A DNA stretch of 64,000 nt from Manihot esculenta (Eukaryota; Streptophyta; Magnoliopsida; Malpighiales; Euphorbiaceae): NCBI RefSeq assembly GCF_001659605.2, contig NC_035161.2:2353243-2417242 (forward strand), in the 5' to 3' direction. The first letter of the stretch is position 1, and each line of letters opens with the position of its first letter. Below are positions 56,869-64,000 of this stretch, piece by piece. Below the pieces are notes generated by a model that had not been told where the DNA came from, did not search any database, and saw only the letters and a program-made list of their open reading frames with translations. A program made the translations under genes and the position numbers.

Positions 56869-57399
56869 TGAAATTTAGAGAATAGAAATTATGAGATCTG
56901 AAATCTAAACTGATTTTAGAGGAAGACGTTAATATTCTAAGATCTGGAGAATATAATTCTCAATGTATATGTAGAGGAAGACGTCCCTTCCTCTTTATTC
57001 ATAGTGACGCCTAACGATTTCTATTATAGTGTCACATGTCCCTATCACCCCTATGTTTGTATGTACAGAAGTATCAGAACCCTTTCCACGTTAAAGGACC
57101 ATTTAATTTTTCCTAGCGCCCTCTCCACGTCAAACGGCCATTTAATTTTTCCTAGCGCCCTCTCCACGTCAAACGGCCATTTAATTTTTCCTGGCGCGTA
57201 CATGGACAGGATTACGAAATAACTGAGTCTACTGTCCTTTCTCATATCACATTACTAGATTGGATTATTTTTACTAACCTAATCTTGCGACCAACCCGGC
57301 CTGTCTTGCGGATCATAGCTGGAGTGGCCTTCTAAAGTTTTGGATCTACTTCACTTCCTTGGATCTAGCTTCCCAAGTGGATGAGACCGCTGGTCATCA
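56869..57399. mobile_element. LTR-like insertion private to block D
   Basis: The empty site is at about 48140-48150 in block C (GAATATTCTCCAG). The insert runs from TGAAATTTAG to GGTCATCA, with a poor match to a 5-bp duplication (TATTC against CATTC/TTCTC). It contains a 43-bp unit repeated three times (CTCCACGTCAAACGGCCATT, 57085-57193). It shares blocks (AGTGACGC.TAACG, AAACGGCCATTTAA) with 59724-60180. Confidence 0.6.
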
Positions 57400-57817
57400 T
57401 TCTCCAAAAAATCCAATATGTACACACACTCACACATCAGTAAACCAATAACTCCAACTTATTTGTCATTGCATTAATATTTGTCCACAAGTTCAAATAT
57501 CTTGTACGTCAATTTACAACACAAACAGAATAAATAAATAAATAATCATAGCAATCAACAATAACCAAGTCAAACTCTCTTATATCCATGAAGAATTTAA
57601 GTTGATTGGCTATTTGGATAAACTGCAGTGGTTAACATCATTATTCATTCTCGGAATAAAAAGGCCTCATCAGTAGAGGATACACCAAATCGGTTTCCAC
57701 ATAGATTCCGATTCGTCAAGCGAGGTCTGCTGCAGCCAATGTTGAAGTGGCATAATGCAAGTTACAAACATTGCAAATCCAGTTTTAAGAAAAGGGACTT
57801 AGAGGACTAACTTGTAT

Positions 57818-58990
57818 TTAAGATTTTTCCTTTTTGGAAGATGAATCCAGAGTATGACCTTTGTAAGCTAGCAACAATTCTTCTGCTTTATCTGAAAAGC
57901 TTGATATAAACCTCTGAACAAACACTTCCTCTGTCAAAAACAACAGCCTAACAAAGCTTGGTTCCTTCTTAAATAATTTCTTCGATTTCAAAATCTCAAA
58001 AACTTTGAATCGAGGAATCACTCTTTCTTCCATGCTCTGCATCAAAATTGCAGGATTACAAATTAGAGTCTCCTTTTCTAGCTTCGCCGTGTTCAAAAAG
58101 AAATTAATTCTAAACTTCAACTGCTCGTCAGACATTAATAGAGAATATGGAGCCTTTCTAAATATTTCTCTGTATTGATACTCTGAAAACCCAAAACTCC
58201 TAAAAATTCCATATTTTCTCTCAATTGTCTTGTCACTTAAGCTATAAACAGCACATAGACCATGAATCAACATCCCCGAATTGGCTGAGAATCCCATATT
58301 CAAAGTTCGAGAAACAAGATCTCTAAGCACGGATTCTGGGCAACAAAGTAGTCTAGGCTGCCTAACTAACAACATTGAGAGCTGAGATCCAACTATCCCA
58401 CAACTCTCCCAGTATGCTATGCCTGATAACAATCTTGATTCAGGGTTTTTTTTGGTAACAACCCAAGCGCATCTAGTTAAAACCTTTACCACATGCTTAT
58501 TATTCTTTTGATTCAACAAATGTTTCTTCAAGATTTCAATACAAGGAACCAACTTGTTCTTCAAACTTGCACCTAAAACTGAGGAACTCTTGGAAATGAA
58601 CATGCCCAGATCATATCCCTCAAGACCCAAATCCTGAAATACCTTAATTTTTGGTTTAAGACACCTGTCAATGTTAGAAAAGATAATTCGGGGAAATCGG
58701 CGAGCAGCAGACTGGATTTGGGAGTTGGAGAAACCAAGGTTTTTGAAAAAGTGAAACACAGATTCCGCATTTTCAATAGACTTTGAACTGGAGATGCGGG
58801 ATGAGATAGTGAGCGCTTGAGTTTCAGAGAAATTGAAGGTATTTATTAGGTAATGGAAATGGGCAGGGTTGGGGGATCTTGAGGTTTTGGCTAATGAGGA
58901 AAAGGAAGTAAAGAAGGGCTGTTTGGGCTTGCAAAGTCGATTGTATAAATGGGAATGCGAAAGAACAGATGTTGATTTCAGAATTTGCAT
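57818..58990 (-). CDS. mTERF family protein, organelle-targeted (copy D)
   Basis: 390 residues, single exon, about a dozen residue differences from copy C (for example LKNKLVP for LKKKLVP, KTIERK for KTRERK, SLLMSD for SLVRSD, FSDKAEE for FSDEAEE). All mTERF repeats and the transit-like N-terminus MQILKSTSVLSHSHLYNRLC are kept, with no frame damage. The FSDKAEE change alters a residue that is Glu in every other copy. The gene arose by the C/D tandem duplication. The shared promoter suggests similar expression. Confidence 0.93.
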   Translation of the reverse strand: MQILKSTSVLSHSHLYNRLCKPKQPFFTSFSSLAKTSRSPNPAHFHYLINTFNFSETQALTISSRISSSKSIENAESVFHFFKNLGFSNSQIQSAARRFPRIIFSNIDRCLKPKIKVFQDLGLEGYDLGMFISKSSSVLGASLKNKLVPCIEILKKHLLNQKNNKHVVKVLTRCAWVVTKKNPESRLLSGIAYWESCGIVGSQLSMLLVRQPRLLCCPESVLRDLVSRTLNMGFSANSGMLIHGLCAVYSLSDKTIERKYGIFRSFGFSEYQYREIFRKAPYSLLMSDEQLKFRINFFLNTAKLEKETLICNPAILMQSMEERVIPRFKVFEILKSKKLFKKEPSFVRLLFLTEEVFVQRFISSFSDKAEELLLAYKGHTLDSSSKKEKS

Positions 58991-59252
58991 TGGAATTGAA
59001 ATTACAGTGAATAAGGGTTAGGTCTAAGGACATCAAAATCAAAGGAAACCAGATTGAAAATCCCTTCAAATGTCCGCACAAATCAGCACCTAAAAAAATA
59101 AAAAGGAGAACGTCAAATAAAAATCTGGAGTTTAAAACTCGAATTACCACAATCAAAAGAGATACTCTTCTCCTTTATACAAGTAACTCCGACGTTCTGA
59201 GCTGGAGAAACAATGGCTGCCGCAGTTGAATCGAAATTGCAGTGAATAGGGC

Positions 59253-59320
59253 TTAGGGTTTAAAGGCGCGGAGCCAAGTCGTACTCCCGCAACGCGTAAC
59301 CTTTTAGGCCCATAGGCCCA
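59253..59320 (-). promoter_or_regulatory. Telo-box and paired site II motifs upstream of mTERF copy D
   Basis: AAACCCTAA at 59253-59261 and TGGGCC at 59307-59312 and 59315-59320 on the minus strand, unchanged from block C. Confidence 0.55.
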
Positions 59321-59723
59321 TAACAATTCAAAAATAATACAATCTATAATTTTCAGTCACTTTTTTTCATATTTATTAAAAAATAATTTGTTATTAATTT
59401 TTTAATTATATTTATTTTTAAAATATTAAATTTTATTAAAAAGTAATAAATATTTTAAAAATAAAATAAAATAAAATAAAATAAAATAAAATTATAATAA
59501 TTAATTTATATGTTATTATAATATAAAAAAAATTTTTAAAATAATTAAAAAAAGAAATATAAATAAAAATTATCAGAATTATTAAATATCTCAAATTTAC
59601 ACAACTAATTAAATATTTATGTAGTCTAATTCCATTAATAGTAAATGACAATCATCTAATTGAGCTTTTTTACTTAAGAAAGATTATTAGGTGTTTCAAG
59701 TGGTACATTGAATCAATCACATC

Positions 59724-60180
59724 TGATGATATGAGATCCAGAGAGAAATAAAGTTTACAATGGTTGAGTAAGTTTGGTCTGAGAGAAGGGTGCTCTTTAT
59801 TCTTTTCTTTTTGTCTTCTAGTGACGCATAACGGCTTTGCTATTACTGGACCACTTGTCTTTGTCATACGGATTCGTACATACGAGAACGCCAGTCACCT
59901 GCTCCATGCTAAACGGCCATTTAACTCCCTCTCTAGCACGCGTGTAAGCAATTTTGCTGGATGTTCGAGTCGGTTATCCCTTATCACATTGGGCCTCGAA
60001 ATCGAGATGGGTGTGAGAAGACTGAGGCCCACGGGAGGCCCGATCTCGAGGCCTGGTGGTCCAGGCCGGCTCGTTGAAGACGCCTTTCAACAATTGGGTT
60101 TAGCTTGCGATCATGGGCTGGGCCTTGTATTGAGGTGGTGAAGCCCAGCGATTATCAATTGCCCCTTTACCTTCTCATCA
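59724..60180. mobile_element. LTR-like segment next to the 60.4 kb ORF
   Basis: It starts TGATGATATG at the exact end of block D homology and ends near TTCTCATCA. It shares blocks with the private LTR at 56869-57399. By analogy with 17022 it would be the 3' LTR of a minus-strand element whose antisense ORF is at 60398-63364, but no clear polypurine tract or primer site was found at the inner edge, so the orientation is open. Confidence 0.45.
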
Positions 60181-60397
60181 GTTATTTCATGAATGATGAG
60201 GGGGTAAATATCGAGAATAATTATGACCGCGCGGCCTAAGGACAGTTTCCCTTAAAACGTCTTCTCTTCACATTACTGTTTCAAATTTTGAATTCTCTCA
60301 GTCTTCCCAAAACTCTCACTCTTCTCTGCTCTCTGCCCGTGTTGCTAGCTTCGTCCTTCTGCCCCCGTCGTTTTCAAGGTACGCTCTTCATTCCTCC

Positions 60398-63364
60398 ATG
60401 GATAGCCCAAAACTCCCTGATGTCCTTAGCCTAGAGTCTAGTATTACTCCTTCCACTCTAAAAAATTTCTTTTCTCGGGAGTATCTGGATATCCCTCTTT
60501 TTCATATCCGAGCTTCCTATCGGAATGAGAGGATCATCCTTCCCGATCCTCCTCCTTTTGGTTTGATCGACCCTCAAAAGAATCACAGCCTGGTCTTTTT
60601 CGTCAAACAACGAGAGTGTAGTCTGACCTTTCCCTTTTTCCCCTTTTTCATCGAGGTCTTCCGGTATTTCGGGATAACCCAACGGATGCTGGCTCCCAAC
60701 TCTATTCTTTTTATGTGCTCTTTTGAATCTATCTGTCTGAGCTGGGGGTTCACACCCATGGTGCATCTTTTTGTTACCTTCTTTAGGTTGGTTAGGGTGA
60801 GTCAGAGCTTTTACTATTTTTCCCCTCGAGGAGGGCTGTCCATCTTCTCGGGTCATAAGGACTCGATAAAAGGCTGGGTAGAGGGGTTCGCAGTGGTAGC
60901 GCTGAAATAGGACTCCGGATTGTATTGGGAGGTGGAGCTCTCCTGGGAGAGTGTCCCTTTAGGCTGCAACGACCTGCCCCAGCTAAGCCTTTCCGAGCAG
61001 ATCGGATTTCTTCGACTGACTTCTGTTGAGAAGAAGTATGATGTCGAAAAATGCATGTTTGTATCCAGTCTTCAGGACCGTAGGGATGCGGGTATTTCAT
61101 CTCGTTTAATTGCTTTATTTCTTATTTTTCGATTTTCTTCGAAAACTTTTCTAACTTGTTTCAGTTTTGGGTCTTTGCAGCTTCTCACGCAGATATGGAC
61201 AAAATCAAGCCTCCCAAGAATTTCACCCTATCTCGGGAGAGCATGAAGGCTGCCTTGGGTGCCTTTCGAGCTGGGCGGTCTATGTCTAAAGCCACTCAGG
61301 ATGTGGCCCAGGTCATCTCCTCCAGGTCGGCCGGCCGATCTGCTCACCCAGCTCCAGCTTCTTCTCGAGCTCCTAAGCTGAGCTCCCGGGGTGTCCGGAC
61401 CTCCAAGCCCTCCAGCCGCAACAGTTCTAGCTCCCTTCCTTAACCTTCTCAGGCCACTGGGTCCCAACAGGCAGCCACTGCGAGGACGAAAGTTGCACCA
61501 AAGATTACTGACAGGCCAGTTGAGGATCCTGGGCACGTGAGGGCGGGTGCTGCTTCGTCTTTTGGGGATGCCCCTGAGGAGAGGTTTGAGGTTTCTCTAG
61601 CTGGTGGTAGGGCTCCCGAGGGTGAAGTGGAGATTGGCCCAGCAGGTGAAAATGTCCAGGAAGCTGCCATCGAAGCTGCCCCTGTTGATAAGGGCATTCC
61701 TGTGGAGGGGGCTAAGTCTGAGCCAGTTAGTGGCGTTCCTCCTCGAGAGAAGACCTCAGCCATCCCTAAGGGCGTTGCTAAGGGGGTCGCAAGCAAGCGT
61801 CCTCCTTCTTCCGAAGTTCCTGCCCCGGCTCCTGCTCCTAAGAAGTCTCGGGCTTCTAGAAGACCAACTCCAGCCCTGCCTCCCCTTGAAAAAGAAAAAA
61901 CTCCCATGGTGCCCCTGCTCTCTGCTCCTGACAACGAGATTCTGAACGCAGAGGACATCACCCATCAATCTCCGGCGAGCGTGGTTGCGGGGATACTACG
62001 AGAGAGAATGTTCAGTGGGGTCACGGAGGCTTCAGACCCTCGCTTGCTTGCTCTTACTGGCCTTTTGGCTAGCTCTACTCGAGAGCAAGTAGCGTTCTGG
62101 TTTTGGACTAGAGAGGAGCTGGGAGACACAATTAGGGAGATGCTCCTCATGGTAAGTTGTATTTTTCGCTTTTAGTTCTTCTTTTGACTTCCGTTGCTCC
62201 AGGCCTTAACTGTTTTCTCCTTTCACCAGGTGATGGGCCTCTTTATGGAGGTGGACGCCCATGACCGATCTCTTCGGGACACTATGGATCGTCGGATTGA
62301 GGAGGCGCGCCATGAGGAGAACCTTTCCGCGACCAGTGATGCCCGAGGTCATCTTGCCGCAGCCCAAGAGCACTTAAAGACTATAAAAGGGGAACTTTCC
62401 TACACCGTGGAGGCTCTCAAGAGGGCTGATGAGAAGGCGGTCGAAGCGGAAACTCGTCGCGACGAGGCCTTGGAACAGCTGTCCTCCCTGAGGGAGGTCC
62501 GGCGGGAGAGGGATGAGGCTGTGGGCTAGAGGAATGAGGTCTAGCATCAGTACGAGGCCTTGAAAGCAGATTATGAGGGAGCTTAGGGTCGTTATGACAC
62601 AGTAATGGCTCAAAGGGATGAGGCCTTAGCTCGGATAGTGGTTCTCGAGCAGGAGCTGAGCAAGCGCGCTGATACCTTGAAAGACTTGACTTTGGCAGCA
62701 GAGGAGTCAAAACTTCAGAATCAACAACTCTGCCAAGAGGTCAAGGTTTTGGAGAAGAGGTGTTCAGCCCTGCTCGAGGATGCTAAGCTTGTAGAAGATA
62801 GGGTCCAGTTGGCTTGTGAGGAGCGCTTGCAGGAATATAGGGGGTCTGCTGAACTGAGAGCAGAGATTGATTAGGCCTGTCAAAGGCGCTTATTAGAGTA
62901 TAAAGGCTCCTAAGAGCTGAAAGCAGAAATAGAGCAGGCCTGTGAAGATCGTCTTCAGCTTTATCAAGATTCCCCTGAGTTGAAGGTAAAGATAGAAGAG
63001 GCCTGTGAGGCGCGGCCTGCAGAGTTCAAAACTTCTGACGAACTGAAAAATGAGATATGGCATAGGGGATTCCACATGTTTGCCTCCGGGTTCAATAGGA
63101 GCTTGAAGGAAGCCAGGGATGACCCATCCACCCCATTAGCACGGCCCCGAGCCCCTGAAGTGGACTCTGATGGTGAGGAGGTGTGTTATAGGGAGGATAA
63201 TAACCCTCTGCCCAAAGGAGCTTCTCATACTGCCACTGGGCCCTTTGAGGAGGACGCCGAGCTTGAGGAGGGAGAGGAGCAGGAAACCGCCGAGCCTGAA
63301 GAGAGCGATGCCAGGCCCCAAGGAGAAGATGCCAAGTCCTCTAGGGAATATGCTGGACCCCAAG
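60398..63364 (+). pseudogene. Long decayed ORF of the putative gypsy-type transposon family
   Basis: Starts MDSPKLPDVLSLESSITPST. Residues about 40-170 fit the plant putative gypsy-type transposon domain (FFVKQRECSLTFPFFPFFIE, YFGITQRMLAPNSILFMCSF). The reading continues past a TAG at 60908 to SSLQDRRDAG. A likely intron follows (about 61089-61163, ending TTTCAG). Then come FWVFAASHADMDKIKPPKNF, a Ser/Pro/Ala-rich linker, a helical block (61940-62150) and a second likely intron (62152-62230, GTAAGT...CACCAG). A long coiled coil follows (VMGLFMEVDAHDRSLRDTMD onward) with four 22-residue repeats, and an acidic tail. Stops at 60908, 61441, 62527, 62542, 62584, 62872 and 62911 disable it. It is cut by an LTR at 63365. 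Function unknown; such ORFs accompany Tat-type elements. Confidence 0.6.
62802..63057 (+). repeat. Four 66-bp coding repeats in the coiled coil
   Basis: Each unit encodes about 22 residues of the form ACExRLxxYxxSxELKxEI. Two of the four carry a stop where the others have Gln or another residue. Confidence 0.8.
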
Positions 63365-64000
63365 TGTAACGACCCGAAAATCGATACCCCTCTGTAACGG
63401 CCCAAACCGCTACCGGCGCTAGGATCCAGATCGGCTTAAGGCCGCCGGGACCCGTAGCAAGCCAAACATACATCCTATCACCTGGTCAAATCCCATACAT
63501 GATCAAACAATAACATAAAAACTGTAACATCTGATGTAAATACCGAGCTTGACCTGTATGCAACATAACTGGAAACATAAAGAACCCCCTACTAGAGCCC
63601 TCAAAAACTCTAGCTGGGTCAACATAACATACATCAAGCTGGGATCACATCCAAGAAACTAGAACCTAACCTGTGCATGCATCAAACCACAAACATAAAA
63701 CCTCGACTAGAGTCCTCAACAGACTCTAGCATGGTAAACAACACATGCCACAAGTTTAGTTCCAACACAACTCAACATAAAACCAATACATACATCATGT
63801 ACTAAAAAGGGACTAACCAAGTCTTAGGGCCAAGCACAATACTAATACATAACATAACTCTACTTTACTTTACATTACATTCTCTTACAATTCATTATCT
63901 CAGTTTACATTACATGTCCACACTAACACTAATCTATTACAAAGCCACAACCTTAACTCTTGAGACTTCCCAATCGACCTCATACCTGCAACACTGGGGT
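63365..64000 (-). mobile_element. Tekay-like LTR, partial, running off the window
   Basis: It begins TGTAACGACCCGAAAATCG at 63365, then TGTAACGGCCC again at 63393, followed by CCGCTACCGGCGCTAGGATC and GGCTTAAGGCCGCCGGGACC, as at 26119 and in reverse at 39020. The doubled terminus is odd. The body shares ACATAAC-rich blocks with 26220-26460. Confidence 0.8.

Larger units (their letters stand above)
51001..59723. repeat. Segmental duplication block D
   Basis: The partner of block C. It lacks about 1.3 kb near its left end and has a private LTR-like insertion at 56869-57399. It ends exactly where another LTR-like segment starts (59724). Confidence 0.9.

Noticed and set aside
57004..57222. 72-codon frame with a repeated FPSALSTSNGHLI peptide
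   Set aside because: It is the translation of the 43-bp tandem repeat in the LTR-like insertion.
60458..60856. 132-codon minus-strand frame opposite the 60.4 kb ORF
   Set aside because: The plus-strand reading matches a known transposon domain. The minus frame is a shadow with no recognisable features.
61228..61961. Long minus-strand frames (102 and 170 codons)
   Set aside because: They lie opposite the GC-richer Pro/Ser linker of the transposon ORF and are compositional shadows.

Overview
The window is nuclear DNA from a flowering plant, almost certainly a eudicot. The base composition is AT-rich, there are many LTR retrotransposons of plant lineages (chromovirus, Tekay-like, Tat-like, copia), and the recognisable host genes are plant types. 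I suspect Euphorbiaceae (cassava or rubber tree), but the sequence alone does not prove this. No rRNA, tRNA or CRISPR feature was seen.

Host genes are few. One small membrane protein gene lies at 13141-13800 (+). The rest is a minus-strand cluster of single-exon mTERF genes: intact copies at 20379-21557, 32737-33915, 48567-49739 and 57818-58990, a 5'-truncated pseudogene at 18964-19726, and a 68-bp footprint of another copy at 13954-14021. The copies form two pairs, each inside a duplicated block. Block A (19733 to about 24129) pairs with block B (32088 to about 35065). Block C (41184 to about 50507) pairs with block D (51001 to about 59723). The mTERF proteins probably act in mitochondria or plastids.

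The remainder is layered retrotransposon debris. At 2.2-8.4 kb a minus-strand Tat-like remnant is split by a chromovirus (2726-7919, target duplication TGGCA). The chromovirus itself holds a short copia derivative (5196-6734) and an insertion with a perfect 164-bp-arm palindrome (3749-4095). At 15.3-17.7 kb is the 3' end of a plus-strand Tat-like element with an antisense ORF. At 24.1-30.2 kb a copia element is interrupted by the 3' half of a Tekay-like element. At 35.4-39.5 kb a minus-strand Tat-like gag and LTR is split by a solo Tekay-like LTR (36726-39020, target duplication TGGTT). At 40.3-41.1 kb is a Mutator-like foldback element filled with a CTT microsatellite. Blocks C and D each carry the same internally deleted Tat-like element at the same site. 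From 59.7 kb to the end is an LTR-like segment, a long decayed ORF of the putative gypsy-type transposon family, and a Tekay-like LTR running off the window.

The main points of interest are: the antisense ORF seen next to the 3' LTR in opposite-facing Tat-like copies; the deletion derivative fixed before the C/D duplication; the perfect palindrome; and promoter motifs (telo-box, site II, MSA) that suggest how the mTERF genes and the membrane protein gene are controlled.
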